Below are positions 38,983-49,570 of a DNA stretch of 64,000 nt, piece by piece. The position numbers and the translations under genes were made by a program. A model generated the notes under the pieces. The model did no database searches and was not told where the DNA came from. It worked only from the letters and a program-made list of their open reading frames with translations. Source of the DNA: Pyramidobacter sp. YE332 (GTDB lineage Bacteria > Synergistota > Synergistia > Synergistales > Dethiosulfovibrionaceae); assembly GCF_033060595.1 (NCBI RefSeq), contig NZ_CP133038.1, forward strand, positions 2,713,082 through 2,777,081, written 5' to 3'. Positions within the stretch are counted from its first letter, which is position 1. Each line of letters opens with the position of its first letter.

Positions 38983-40597
38983 ATGTCGAAGAAATTTTAA
39001 GCGTTCTGCTCCTTCTGATCGGAATCACCTGTGAAGCGGCTCTGGGCTGCACCGTTTTTGGCGTCGGAAAGAATGTGTCCGCGACGGGGCACGCCATGGT
39101 TTCGCATTCCTGCGACTCCATGTCGGACACGTTTCAGCTGCACCTGATTCCCGCCGCGTCGCATGAAGCGGGCGCTGAGCGCTTTTTGCTCAAAGAAGGC
39201 AAAGGCTGCGACGCCGGCGCCGATCCCGGCGTGATCGGCAAAATCCCCGAAGTTCCGCAGACCAATCAGTATCTGACCAGCCGCTACTCGTTCCTCAACG
39301 ACAAGGGACTGGCCATGGGCGAATCGACCATGACGATGACCGCCGACGACAAACGCAGCGAAAAAGTGCTGGAAGTCATGGAAACCAACGCTTTCGGCAT
39401 GACGAACTGCCATATCGTTCAGGACATCGCCCTCGAACGCGCCGGCACCGCCCGCGAGGCCGTAAAGGTCATCGGCGATCTGATCGACGAATACGGCTGG
39501 TACGAGGCCGGCGAGACCATGCCGATCACCGACGGCGACGAAGTATGGATCGTCGAAGCCTACGGCAACAAGATGTGGGCCGCCTGGCGCGTGCCCGACG
39601 ACGAGATTTTCGTGGCCGCGAACCGCGCCCGTCTGCGCGAACTCGACCTGACCGATACGGAAAACGTCGCCTACGCTCCCGGCATGGTCGAGTACGCCGT
39701 CGAGCAGGGCTTCATCGACGCCAAAGACGTGAACATGAAGAGCTTCAGCCCCGCCGACGTGTTCTATCCCACGCTGCGCCTTTACTCCGCGCTGCGCGAA
39801 TGGCGCGCGCTCACCCTCTTCGCACCCTCCCTCAAACTCGATCCCTACGCCCACTATTTCCCCAAGTCGGTCAAGCCCGACAAACCCGTCACCGTCGCCG
39901 ACCTGTTCCGTATTTACGGCGACTGGTACGAAGGCACCGAGTTCGACCTCAGCAAAGGCCCCGCCGCCGGTCCCTACGGCAATCCCAACCGCTACCGCAA
40001 AGAGATCAAACTGGGCTGGAACGACAACGAATTCCCCCGCGCCATCAACGACTACCGCCACACCTACGTGCAGATCTGCGAGGTCGATCCCACCCTGCCC
40101 GAAGCCGTGCGCGGCATCGTCTGGTTCGGTTACGGCGCCGCCGACACCACCTATCTGACGCCCTTCTGGGCCAGCATGAAAGCTCTGCCCGAGCCCTTCA
40201 CCACCGGCACGCGCAAAGGCCCCTTCGACCCCAAGTCCGCCTGGTGGAGTGCATCCGCGTGCAGCACATCGCCGAACTGCGCTACCAGGACATCCGCAAG
40301 GAGATCATCGACTACCGCACGCCCCTCATGGAAGCCGATTACGTCAAGGCGCACGAGATTCAAAAGCAGGCGGCCGAGCTGATCAAAAACGGCCAGAGCG
40401 ACAAAGCTCTCGACTTGATCACCGACTACGCCTGCGGCAACGCCGTCGCCCGCCACAAGGGCTGGAACGAACTGGGCAACCGTCTCTTCGCCAAATACTG
40501 CCTGAACGGCACCAACATGGAGTACAAAACCTATCCCGAAGAGTGGAGCCGTCTGATCTGGAAAGGCCCCTTCCTCCGTCCCGACGGCACCAAGTAA
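38983..40597 (+). pseudogene. C69 dipeptidase, unit 2 (read errors)
   Basis: Noisy copy of 13194-14810. A T is lost at codon 5-6 (five T reduced to four) and a G near 40247 (GGTGGGAG becomes GGTGGAG). The latter is the last clear deletion of the noisy stretch. Confidence 0.85.
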
Positions 40598-40663
40598 CCT
40601 AAGAACGCAACGGAGAAACGAAGACACGGAGAAAAGCGAAAACGAAGACGACAACCGACACAA

Positions 40664-40745
40664 ATCCCCTGACGGGCGACGACCGTCAGGGGATTCTTTG
40701 AGCAATGAAAAGAGCCGATGGTCACGTTGATCATCGACTCTTTTT
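40664..40745. terminator. Terminator pair after the dipeptidase gene, unit 2
   Basis: Same two hairpins as 14878-14957; here the first stem is a perfect CCCCTGACGG/CCGTCAGGGG. Confidence 0.75.
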
Positions 40746-40829
40746 CTGTAATTGATCATTCAATTTTCGCTTTTCTCCGCTTCGCCGCTTCTCCGCAGTC
40801 GGTTCCGTTTAAAACTGACTGCGCCCGGC

Positions 40830-41987
40830 TCAATAACATTCGGTGAGGATGTCGAAAATCTCGCCGACGGTGAGCTGGCGGCAGCAGCCTTCCTTGATGT
40901 TGGTGCTGCGGGCGACGGCGTTGTAGAAGGAGCGGTCGGCGATGCCCATCTTGCGGAAGCTGTTGGGCAGGCCGACGTCAATCACGAACTGTTCCAGCGC
41001 GGCGATGCCGGCCAGCGCGGTCTCGCGGTCGTCGCCGCGGTCGGCTACGCCCCAGACGTTTTTCGCCCAGCGCGCGAAACGCTGCGGCGCGGCCTTGTAG
41101 AGGTGACGGTAGAGGATCGGCTGGATCACGGCCAGCCCCATGCCGTGGTTGCAGTTGGTGTACGCGCCGACCTGATGCTCGATCTGGTGGGCCTGAAAGT
41201 CGGTGACTTTGCCGATCTTGAGCAGACCGTTTTCGCTCACGGCCGCCGCCCACATCAGCTCGCCGCGCACGCGCAGATCGCCCGGATCTTTCACGAGGGC
41301 GCGCGTGCTGCGGATGACGTGGCGCATCATGGCCTCGGCGATCTCGTCGGTGAGGTTGTCGTCGAGCGGCTTGCCGAAGTAGCTCTCCATGCAGTGCGAG
41401 AGCGTGTCGAACGCGCCCGAAAGGACCTGCGCCCTCGGCGCGGAGAGCGTATAGGCGGGATCGAGCGCCGCGAAGGACGGCGCCGCGCCGGTCATGCTGC
41501 CCTTGATCTTCTTCTCTTCGTTGGTGATCACGGCGATGTCGTTTTGCTCGGAGCCGGTACCGGCCACGGTAACGACGACGCCGAGGGGGATGAACTGCGC
41601 CGGGGCGGCCTGAAAGCGGAACTTCATCTCCCACAGGTCTTCGTCGGTCAGGGCCTGAGCGGCCACGACCTTGCAACAGTCGCTCACCGAACCGCCGCCG
41701 ACGGCGAGGATCAGGTCGACGCGCTTCTCGCGGGCCAGGCGCGCGCCCTCCCGGACTTTGGCGTACGTCGGGTTGGGCATGATGCCGCTGAACTCGACCA
41801 CGTCTTTATTGGCTTCGCCCAGAAGCTTCATGACCGTACCGTAGACGCCGTTTCTTTTGACGGAGCCGCCGCCGTAGGCGAGCATCACCGTACGGCCGTA
41901 CTTGGGGAGTTCGGCCCGCAGCGCGCGGACGGCGGCGTCCGCGCCGAAATAGGTGACGGTCGGATAGGAAAAGACAAAATCGCGCAT
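40830..41987 (-). CDS. Iron-type alcohol dehydrogenase, unit 2
   Basis: 385 residues, same protein as 15042-16199; see that entry for motifs. Intact in both units. Confidence 0.9.
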   Translation of the reverse strand: MRDFVFSYPTVTYFGADAAVRALRAELPKYGRTVMLAYGGGSVKRNGVYGTVMKLLGEANKDVVEFSGIMPNPTYAKVREGARLAREKRVDLILAVGGGSVSDCCKVVAAQALTDEDLWEMKFRFQAAPAQFIPLGVVVTVAGTGSEQNDIAVITNEEKKIKGSMTGAAPSFAALDPAYTLSAPRAQVLSGAFDTLSHCMESYFGKPLDDNLTDEIAEAMMRHVIRSTRALVKDPGDLRVRGELMWAAAVSENGLLKIGKVTDFQAHQIEHQVGAYTNCNHGMGLAVIQPILYRHLYKAAPQRFARWAKNVWGVADRGDDRETALAGIAALEQFVIDVGLPNSFRKMGIADRSFYNAVARSTNIKEGCCRQLTVGEIFDILTECY

Positions 41988-42128
41988 GAGAAAGACCTCC
42001 TTTGCAGATCGGGATCGTTTGCACCTATCGTCAGTTTAAGGGGAAAGCCGCGCAAAGTCCACCGCCAGGATGTCGCGGCGTGAAGAAAAAATCGCCGCCG
42101 TCTGCGGCAAAAGAGGAAACGTTTTTAG

Positions 42129-42144
42129 CGTTCCACGTGGAACA
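42129..42144. promoter_or_regulatory. parS-like site, unit 2
   Basis: Copy of 16341-16356. If the duplication is real, the cell carries an extra ParB site per unit. Confidence 0.55.
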
Positions 42145-42240
42145 TTTTTCTTCGTTCATGTATTTACAACGAGTCAAAAAGCATGTCATACAAATGATAT
42201 CTTTTTCGCGGCTTAGCGGCGACTTTTATTCCGCGAGGAC

Positions 42241-43146
42241 TCAAAGCGGATTGACGTGGACCATCACGTGCTTGACCTGCGGAAAGTTCGTTTCGACCGC
42301 GTCATGGACCCTTTCGGCGACGGCGTGGGCGGCGGCCAGCGAACAGCGGCCGTCCACGCCGATCTCGATGTCGACGTAGACGCGGCTGCCGAACTCGCGC
42401 GTGTTCATCAGGTCGATGCGGCGCACGCCCGCCTGAGCGGCCACGCACTCGCGCAGCGCCCATTCGGTAGCCTCGTCGCAGGCGTGATCGACCATCTTGT
42501 CGGTGGCGTCCTTGAAGATGTCGATCGCCGCTTTGACGATGAACAGACAGATGACGAGGCTGGCCGCCGGTTCCAGCACCGGAGATCCCATGCGCGCGCC
42601 GCCGATGCCGATCAGAGCGCCCACCGACGACAGCGCGTCGGAGCGGTGATGCCACGCTTCGGCTTTCAGCGCCGTGGAGTCGATGCGCCGCGCCCGCAGC
42701 CACGTGTACCAGAACATCGACTCCTTGACGGCGATCGACAGGGCCGCCGCGAAGAGCGCGATGCCGCCCGGCTGCGGCATGTTCCGGTACGCGCCGCTCC
42801 AGATCTTTTCCACGGCGCCCCAGCCGATCAGCAGTCCGACCGCCGCCAGGATGCCGCCGAGGATCAGCCCCGCCACGCATTCGAGCCGCTCGTGCCCGTA
42901 AGGATGCGAGCGGTCCGACGGCCGCGCCGAGACCTTGACTCCCGCGACGACGATGACGCTGCCGAGGATGTCGGACGTAGAGTGGACGGCGTCGCTGATC
43001 ATGGCGCCGGAATGCCCGATCGCGCCGGATGCGAACTTGAACGCCGCCAGCAGCAGATTGCCCGCGCCGCAGACGACGGAGACGCGCGTGGCGATTTTTT
43101 CGAACTGAGTTTTTTCCGGCGCGTCGGCGCGCGTTTCCCGATTCAT
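42241..43146 (-). CDS. CDF metal efflux protein, unit 2
   Basis: Same 301-residue protein as 16453-17358, with the AGGAGG-supported ATG at 43146. Confidence 0.92.
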   Translation of the reverse strand: MNRETRADAPEKTQFEKIATRVSVVCGAGNLLLAAFKFASGAIGHSGAMISDAVHSTSDILGSVIVVAGVKVSARPSDRSHPYGHERLECVAGLILGGILAAVGLLIGWGAVEKIWSGAYRNMPQPGGIALFAAALSIAVKESMFWYTWLRARRIDSTALKAEAWHHRSDALSSVGALIGIGGARMGSPVLEPAASLVICLFIVKAAIDIFKDATDKMVDHACDEATEWALRECVAAQAGVRRIDLMNTREFGSRVYVDIEIGVDGRCSLAAAHAVAERVHDAVETNFPQVKHVMVHVNPL

Positions 43147-43202
43147 GACAATTTCCTCCTGAACGGATGGTTTCATGAGATCCGCCCGCCTCGCGGAGCA
43201 CG

Positions 43203-43333
43203 AAAAAATCCGCGGGACGCGCTCGAATCGCTTCCGTCCCGCGGATCGTCGTCCGCTGCCGCGCCGCGGCGGCCCGGCCCGCTCCCCGAGGGGACGGCCT
43301 GTTCAGTTTATGCTGTGTTGAAGGCCGTGTCAA
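43203..43333 (-). promoter_or_regulatory. CDF leader: promoter, candidate riboswitch, terminator, unit 2
   Basis: Exact copy of 17415-17545: TTGACA and TAAACT boxes, GC-rich structured leader, and the 12-bp stem with T tract. Confidence 0.5.
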
Positions 43334-43478
43334 AGCCTTGAATAAATCTTAACAACCGGCCTCGGGATTAGTCAAGGCATATCGCCGCGCGCTTGCCGGA
43401 ACGAGGGGGCGCCGCTATAATGAACGACAAAATCCCGCCGCGCCGCGGCGCGGACATCGCCCAGAGGAGGGGCCCCTT

Positions 43479-44012
43479 ATGAACAGATTGAAACTGATCC
43501 GTCCGGACGCGGCGCACGAAGCGCAGGTCATGGACTACCGCCGCGTTTTTCTGGAAAACGGCGAATATTTCGCCGGCTGCGCCGGGCTCGAAGACGTCGA
43601 AAACTACGCCGAGTGGCTCGACTTCGAAAACCGTCTTTCGAAAAAGTACGGCGACGGCTACGTCCCCTCCTCGGTGTTCCTCGCCGTGAGGACGGAGGAC
43701 GAAACGCTCGCCGGCATCCTCGAGATCCGCCACCGCCTTACCCCTTTCCTGCTCCGCTACGGCGGGCACATCGGCTACAGCGTCCTGCCCTCGCAGCGGC
43801 GCCGGGGCTGCGCCACAGAAATGCTCCGCCTCGCCCTGGAAGAGTGCCGGAAGCTGGACCTCGATCGCGTGCTCCTCACCTGCGACAAGGCCAACGTCGC
43901 CTCTGCGCGCACGATCGCCGCCAACGGCGGCGTGCTGGAAAACGAGATCGAAGACGACGTCGGCATGGGGCGCTCGGGCACGATCCAGCGCTACTGGATC
44001 GCCGTCGAGTGA
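43479..44012 (+). CDS. GNAT N-acetyltransferase (RimL-type), unit 2
   Basis: Same 177-residue protein as 17691-18224, with the same TATAAT promoter and GAGGAGG site upstream. Confidence 0.88.
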   Translation: MNRLKLIRPDAAHEAQVMDYRRVFLENGEYFAGCAGLEDVENYAEWLDFENRLSKKYGDGYVPSSVFLAVRTEDETLAGILEIRHRLTPFLLRYGGHIGYSVLPSQRRRGCATEMLRLALEECRKLDLDRVLLTCDKANVASARTIAANGGVLENEIEDDVGMGRSGTIQRYWIAVE

Positions 44013-44040
44013 CGCCCGTTCGCCGGGAAGGAGACCGCCC

Positions 44041-44568
44041 ATGCTCGACCATATACGCACCGCCGGCACGGAAGACTTCGGCGCGCTCTGGCGCTTTTAC
44101 GAAGACGTCTGCCGCGCCCAGGAACGCGACGAATACGGGCCCGACTGGCACCTCGGCGTCTATCCCGCCGCCGCGGACCTGAAAGGACACGTCGCCGCCG
44201 GCGAGATCCTCACCGGCTGGAAAGACGGCCGCCTCGCCGCCGCCATGGCCGTTACCGGCGGCGAGGACGAGATGTACCTCGGCGTGCCGTGGCCGCTGGG
44301 CGCGCCTCCCGAACAGGTCGCGGCGCTGCACCTTTTCGCCGTCCACCCGGACTTTCGCGGCCGGGGCGCGGCGCGGGAAATGCTGGCATCCCTGTTCGAG
44401 CGCGCCCGCGCGCGAGGCCTGCGCGCCGTTCACCTCGACGTGATCGAAGGCAACCTGGCCGCCGAAAAACTCTACCTCGAAGCCGGCTTCGCCTTTGCGG
44501 GAACCCGGCGCGTCCACTACGACGACCTCGGCGACACCATCGTGCGCCTCTTCGAATACGCGCTGTAA
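44041..44568 (+). CDS. GNAT N-acetyltransferase, second of pair, unit 2
   Basis: Same 175-residue protein as 18253-18780. Followed by copies of the CGGAG repeat (44575-44790), the solo IS end (44627-44656) and the hairpin at 44674-44707. Confidence 0.88.
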   Translation: MLDHIRTAGTEDFGALWRFYEDVCRAQERDEYGPDWHLGVYPAAADLKGHVAAGEILTGWKDGRLAAAMAVTGGEDEMYLGVPWPLGAPPEQVAALHLFAVHPDFRGRGAAREMLASLFERARARGLRAVHLDVIEGNLAAEKLYLEAGFAFAGTRRVHYDDLGDTIVRLFEYAL

Positions 44569-44716
44569 AACAAAGGCCGCCACGAAGACGCGGAGGCACG
44601 GAGAAAAACAAAAGAAAGGGCGGGACTGTCGCTTCGCGGCAAAGTCACCATAATTGAAGATCAGTACCGACAAAAAGGCACGACGCCCAATCGAGCGTCG
44701 TGCCTTTGACGCAATG

Positions 44717-45217
44717 TCAAGCCAGTTCCGTTTTTCGCGGTGAAGCCGCGGTAAGGTCTTTGACTTTCTCCGTGCCTCCGTGGCAGCTTTTGTTTCCGCC
44801 GTTCGGTTTTGACGAAGCTACTTTCTTTCCCCCCGACGATGGTTTAGTCACCGTCACTACCGGCAGCTTGGGGAATTTCGGCGTCTTCCGGTTCATCTCT
44901 CTCATCACCGCAGAAGTGAAGTCAAGCCGCGGATCGACCGTGAGGAACAACTGCCGCCCCATCACCGCCTGATACCTGGCGTTCTTCTTGCGCCAGATCT
45001 CCGCCTCCGCCGTGTTCTCGCGGCCGCGGTACAGTTCCCGCAGATCATCGTACCCCTTCTGCAGCACCTTCTGCACCGCCTTCAGATGCTCCTGCCCCTT
45101 CCTGCCGGGGAGCGACTGATCGAGAATCCGCTCCGCGTTCACCACGGCGATCTCAGTACCCCGCGCCGTTCCGGCCATAGCCGCCACCAACAGAACGAGA
45201 AACGCCAAACGTTTCAT
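44717..45217 (-). CDS. OmpH/Skp-like periplasmic protein, unit 2
   Basis: Same 166-residue protein as 18929-19429. Confidence 0.65.
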   Translation of the reverse strand: MKRLAFLVLLVAAMAGTARGTEIAVVNAERILDQSLPGRKGQEHLKAVQKVLQKGYDDLRELYRGRENTAEAEIWRKKNARYQAVMGRQLFLTVDPRLDFTSAVMREMNRKTPKFPKLPVVTVTKPSSGGKKVASSKPNGGNKSCHGGTEKVKDLTAASPRKTELA

Positions 45218-45391
45218 GTCACGCAACCGCCTTTTGCCTCGGCAAAACGTGCTGCGGCGCCGCACGGCGCCGCTCCCGTCGGAAAAAGGCAAACATTCCT
45301 TCCGCTTCCCGAAAAAACAGAACTCGTTCCCCATACCACAAGAAAGGCGGCAGGCCATGACGCCGCCGCCCTTCGCATCCGACGATAAAGG

Positions 45392-47164
45392 TTACTTTCT
45401 TCTGGAGTCCTCCAGCATGCGCTCGAGTCTCTCCACGCGCTCCTGCATCGTCGCCTTCAGCTCGGCAATCTCGTGAGCCTGTGACGCCACCTGAGCCTGC
45501 AGTTCGGCGTTCTCCTTCTGCATCACGTAAATGCTGCTGATCGGGCCGGAACGGTAGCGCTCCGGGATCGCATCGCGCTCCGCCTTGCGCCCGATCTTCC
45601 AGGTAAAGCCGGCGTTGGCCATCGACTCGCCGTGGTCGGCGATTGCCACGCCCGCGTGCACCATGAAATCTTCTTTGAGATAATGGGCAAAGCCAAGCGC
45701 CAGAGCCCATTCGCCCCGGTAGCTGCCGAAGCCCGCCATCAGCTGGCTGGGAGCGATCGGGTCAAACTGCATCGGCTTCAGCCCCGACAGCGCGGAGCTG
45801 AGCGCGCCCACGTTCTTGATGTCTTTTCTCAATTCGCCCATCTGATTATAGACATTGTCGAAGTTGTCGTATACTTTGCCGAACTCACGGTCCACGGCGC
45901 TGAGCGCGTCGCCGACATTGTCGTAAGCGCCGCCGCGGATGATGTAGCTCGGCGCGGAAACCGTGCCGTCGGCGTTGACCGCGGAGCCGCCGCCGAAGTG
46001 GTTGGAAACGCTCGACGAGAGGCCCCAGAGCTGGGAACCGTTGATCGCGTCGGTACTTGTCTCGCTAACGTCCCCGGCTTTGACGTTTTCGATCTTATTG
46101 CCCGCGGCGTCGAAGCCTTTGGCCGTTACCCTGCCGGCGAATACGGGCGCTTCCGCCATCCGAAGCTCGAGCCTGCCGTCTGTCGCCGCCGTCTTGAGAT
46201 TGTTGCCGCTGTACTCCCCCGCCGTCGTGGCGCCGCCGTAGATCTTGAGCTTCTCGCCCAGTTTGCGGTCAAGCTCGTTCCCTTCGTTGTCAATAAAGGT
46301 CAGCGGCGTGTCGGCCAGAACCTTGAGCTGGTCTTCCGTCGCCGCCTGGCCGCGCACAATGGCGCTGGGATCCCAGGTCGTGTTGCTCAGCCCGGTGATC
46401 GTGCCAGCAGTCCCCGTACCATTAATCGTGATGCCGCCGATCTTTGCCGTACCGTCGCCGATGGTCGTGTTGCTGCCAATCTTCAGACCATCCTCATCCA
46501 ACGTATTGATACCGGCCTTCAAACTACCCTCGGGAGTCAGGTCGACGTTTTTGGCCAGAGCGATGGTAACATTGCCCGTCTTCGCTCCGCCGCCGATAGA
46601 TTGATTCAATCCAATCGTAAGATTGGAATCCGATGATGTGAAATTAACATTGTCACCGTTTTTCACATCAAACGATTGATTGCCAACCCTCAGCTTCCAG
46701 CTCTGCATGGCGCTGCTGGCCTTGTCCTCGACTGCCTTGAGCTGGGCATAGTTAACCGCGTCGGTGTCTTCCGTACCGGCGAGCACATTGACAATCTTAT
46801 TGTCGGTAGCGTCGAAGCCTTTGGCCGTCACTGTACCGTCAAAAGTGGGAGCGTCAACAACGTTGATCTTGTTGTCGCCGATGGTAATATTCTTCCCCGC
46901 ATTGGCCGAGCTGATGCCGCCGCCCAGGCCGCTGACTGTGACATCACCATTCGGGGCCTGTGTTACCGTGGCACCCTCAAAGATCAGCTGCGCAGATGGA
47001 TTGCCGCTCGTCAACAACTCCTTCGAGGTAGAACCACCAACAATATAAATACTATTATTCGCATATCCTGCGCCGACCGTGAGTAGAGCCGAGCTCAGGG
47101 CCAATGCGGCAACAATGCCGGCTTTTCGCTGCCTGTTTCTGTAAATCCTTGTATTTTCTGCCAT
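45392..47164 (-). CDS. YadA-type trimeric autotransporter, unit 2
   Basis: Same 590-residue protein as 19604-21376. A longer in-frame start at 47356 opens here only because a G run upstream is one base shorter than in unit 1. The start at 47164 has AGGAGG and is the natural one. Confidence 0.9.
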   Translation of the reverse strand: MAENTRIYRNRQRKAGIVAALALSSALLTVGAGYANNSIYIVGGSTSKELLTSGNPSAQLIFEGATVTQAPNGDVTVSGLGGGISSANAGKNITIGDNKINVVDAPTFDGTVTAKGFDATDNKIVNVLAGTEDTDAVNYAQLKAVEDKASSAMQSWKLRVGNQSFDVKNGDNVNFTSSDSNLTIGLNQSIGGGAKTGNVTIALAKNVDLTPEGSLKAGINTLDEDGLKIGSNTTIGDGTAKIGGITINGTGTAGTITGLSNTTWDPSAIVRGQAATEDQLKVLADTPLTFIDNEGNELDRKLGEKLKIYGGATTAGEYSGNNLKTAATDGRLELRMAEAPVFAGRVTAKGFDAAGNKIENVKAGDVSETSTDAINGSQLWGLSSSVSNHFGGGSAVNADGTVSAPSYIIRGGAYDNVGDALSAVDREFGKVYDNFDNVYNQMGELRKDIKNVGALSSALSGLKPMQFDPIAPSQLMAGFGSYRGEWALALGFAHYLKEDFMVHAGVAIADHGESMANAGFTWKIGRKAERDAIPERYRSGPISSIYVMQKENAELQAQVASQAHEIAELKATMQERVERLERMLEDSRRK

Positions 47165-47402
47165 GTGTTCTTCCTCCTGAAAGTTCTTCCAACTCAGCGT
47201 CGCGGTGTTGGCGCGGCGTTGTTTCCACGCGGACGGGCCGCGGTCTTCCCAAAGAGCGTCCTGCGGCGCGGCGCCGAAGGCCGAAGCGAAGGGCCTTCCG
47301 GCGGCGCAGTGCGTAAGCTGGCTGTATGGTTGCGGCATCGCCTCCTTGCAGCGCATGATGACGAACTCGCCGCACGGGGCGGCGTTTTTTCGACCGTTTT
47401 CG

Positions 47403-48374
47403 CTACGAGAGGGTTTCGCGCCGGATCACGGCGACGGCGTCGCCCTGGCTGCGCAGCCAGAAGTCGATGCCGGAGCCGAACGCTTCGGCGGCGATGGTAT
47501 ATACGCCGTCTTTCTGCTTCAGGACTTTTGCCGTGGGCAGACGGTCGAGGGCGGCTTCCGCGCCGGAGGTCCGGCAGGTGAAAATGACGCGCTGCAGGCG
47601 ACCGCCGGACATAAACTGAATACGCTTGCGCAGTTTGTTCTCTTCAAAGCGGTCTCTGTAGGGAACGCCGAAGGTCCCTCCGAGGACCTTCAGATTGATG
47701 ATGCGGTCGACGCGGTAAATGACGGGAAAATTTTCGCGAGGCCCGCCCAAGTCGCGGCGGATCTCTTCGTCGTCGATGAAGACGGCCACGTAGAAGTAGT
47801 ATTCGGAGAACATGACGGCCACGGGGCGCAATTTGCGCGTAACGAAAGTTTTATCTTTAGGGAGTCGATACTCGATTTCGATGTAATGCCGGTCGCGGAT
47901 AGCCTCGCCGATGGCCCAAAGTTTGTCGATAAAAGCGCGGCGATGACGCAGCTCGACATAATGAAGGGCCTCGTTACGGATCAAGTCCTCGATCCGTTTG
48001 CGCTCTTCCTTCGGAACGGAACTGTCGATCAACTTCTGCAGCACGGCAAGCATCTCGCGCCGGGCAAAGGCGCGGCTGTCCAGCAGAATTTTGCAGACGG
48101 CAAGGATTTCGCTGTTGCTCAGTTTGATGTTTTCGCTCCGTCGCAGGCGATAGCCTTTGCTGCGCCGGTCATATACAACGTCGTTGAGTATCTCGCCTTC
48201 GGCCGCCGCGTTGGACAGATAGGCTCTGAGATCGTCGATGTCGCGCTGAATGCTGCGTGCGTTGACGCAGAAGCGCTTGGCCTCGTCGTTCTTGTTGACG
48301 GTGGAGCCGCCCATCAGGCGTTGGTAAAGGCTTAATACGCGCTGTATCTTGTTTCGACTTCCTGACTGTTCCAT
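47403..48374 (-). CDS. WYL-domain transcriptional regulator
   Basis: 323 residues, clean copy. N-terminal DeoR/HTH_11-like winged helix ([20 protein letters not shown], about 28-47), then the WYL ligand-sensing domain (about 140-240; [20 protein letters not shown], then [18 protein letters not shown]) and a WCX C-terminal region. Proteins of this class sense nucleic acids or small ligands and regulate defence, DNA-damage or metabolic genes. AAAGGAG before the ATG. The promoter carries a TGACAG/CTGTCA palindrome that may be its own operator. Targets are not evident: neighbours are an autotransporter gene and an amino-acid catabolic operon. Confidence 0.88.
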   Translation of the reverse strand: MEQSGSRNKIQRVLSLYQRLMGGSTVNKNDEAKRFCVNARSIQRDIDDLRAYLSNAAAEGEILNDVVYDRRSKGYRLRRSENIKLSNSEILAVCKILLDSRAFARREMLAVLQKLIDSSVPKEERKRIEDLIRNEALHYVELRHRRAFIDKLWAIGEAIRDRHYIEIEYRLPKDKTFVTRKLRPVAVMFSEYYFYVAVFIDDEEIRRDLGGPRENFPVIYRVDRIINLKVLGGTFGVPYRDRFEENKLRKRIQFMSGGRLQRVIFTCRTSGAEAALDRLPTAKVLKQKDGVYTIAAEAFGSGIDFWLRSQGDAVAVIRRETLS

Positions 48375-48406
48375 GCCCCTCTCCTTTCACGGAACTCTTT
48401 TTTCGC

Positions 48407-48438
48407 CATTATAGTGTTTCGCTATGACAGCTTCTGTC
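48407..48438 (-). promoter_or_regulatory. WYL promoter and palindrome, unit 2
   Basis: Same TATAAT and TGACAGCTTCTGTCA arrangement as 22620-22651. Confidence 0.45.
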
Positions 48439-48926
48439 ACTTAAAATTGAAATAAAAATTTTCCGCTGAGTTTTTGCGAAACATGCGCCGGAACAAGAAA
48501 GGCACGTTCTCGATTCTTACGGCAAGCCAGCGCCGCGGCTCTGGGCAACATAAGGTTTTCTGGAGAAGGAAAGCGCGGAACAACGGTTTCTTCGTCACGG
48601 ATACGGTCGTGAATCCGGCCCGGAAAGGGAGAAATAGAAATTGCGATTCTGCCGGAGAAGAAACCGCAAGGGATTGTGAGAACGCAAGAGGCGTTTTTAG
48701 AAGTTCCGCCATTCGGCCGAGAACGCGTTTTCGCATTGGAAGCGTCGGCGCTGGCCCCAGGCGCTATGCCAAGAATGCCCTTCTTTATTATTGCCGGGCA
48801 CGACATAACGCCTGATACGACGCGGTTGGGCGGCACGGCGATAAAAAACGAAAAAACACAGCGCCCTGACAGTGTCTGTCAGGGCGCTGTGTGATGACGC
48901 GCGCTTTTTTCGCGGCGGCTGAAAAA

Positions 48927-49556
48927 TCAGCCGAGTCTTTTTTCCATCAGCTCAGTCAGCTCGGCCATGGCGGCGTCGATGGCGCTCAGGGCGGCGTTCA
49001 TGGCGGCGCGTTTTTCGGCGGCGTAAGCCTCGTCCTTGATGCCGAGCAGGTTGATGCGCACGTTGTAAGCGGCGCAGGTGCCGGCGGCGCGGGCGAACTG
49101 GCCGGCGGTGCCGGCGTCGCTTACGGCGTTGACGTTGCCCTCCCGCACAGCCACGAGCGCCAGCTTGGCCACCTCGGCGCAGAGGTTCAGCGTGCGCAGC
49201 GGCACTTCTACGGTGCTCTTGGCGGCCTCCTGCATAGCGGCCCTGCGGGCGGCTTTCTGTTCGTCGGTGTCCTTGGGCAGTTTCATGGCGGCCATGAAGT
49301 CGTTGAAGGCCGCGGTGTCCTCGTCGATCAGCTTCAGCAGCGTTTCGGCGTATTTCTTGCCCTTGGCGCAGAGCGCGTCCATGTCGGCCTGGACGGCGGC
49401 GTACTTTTCGCGGCCGCGGGTGAGCTCGCCGACCATGGAGACGAGGCCGGCCGCCAGCGCGCCGCCGAGCGCGGCGATGCTGCCGCCGCCGGGCGCAGGC
49501 GAGTTGGAAGCCAGTTCCGTGACGAAAGCGGGAAGAGTCATCTCATGAAGGATCAT
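48927..49556 (-). CDS. fchA: Formiminotetrahydrofolate cyclodeaminase, unit 2
   Basis: Same 209-residue protein as 23135-23764. In this clean copy ftcD and the amidohydrolase upstream are intact, so the three-gene minus-strand operon is clear. Confidence 0.93.
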   Translation of the reverse strand: MILHEMTLPAFVTELASNSPAPGGGSIAALGGALAAGLVSMVGELTRGREKYAAVQADMDALCAKGKKYAETLLKLIDEDTAAFNDFMAAMKLPKDTDEQKAARRAAMQEAAKSTVEVPLRTLNLCAEVAKLALVAVREGNVNAVSDAGTAGQFARAAGTCAAYNVRINLLGIKDEAYAAEKRAAMNAALSAIDAAMAELTELMEKRLG

Positions 49557-49570
49557 CGCGGGAGCCTCCC

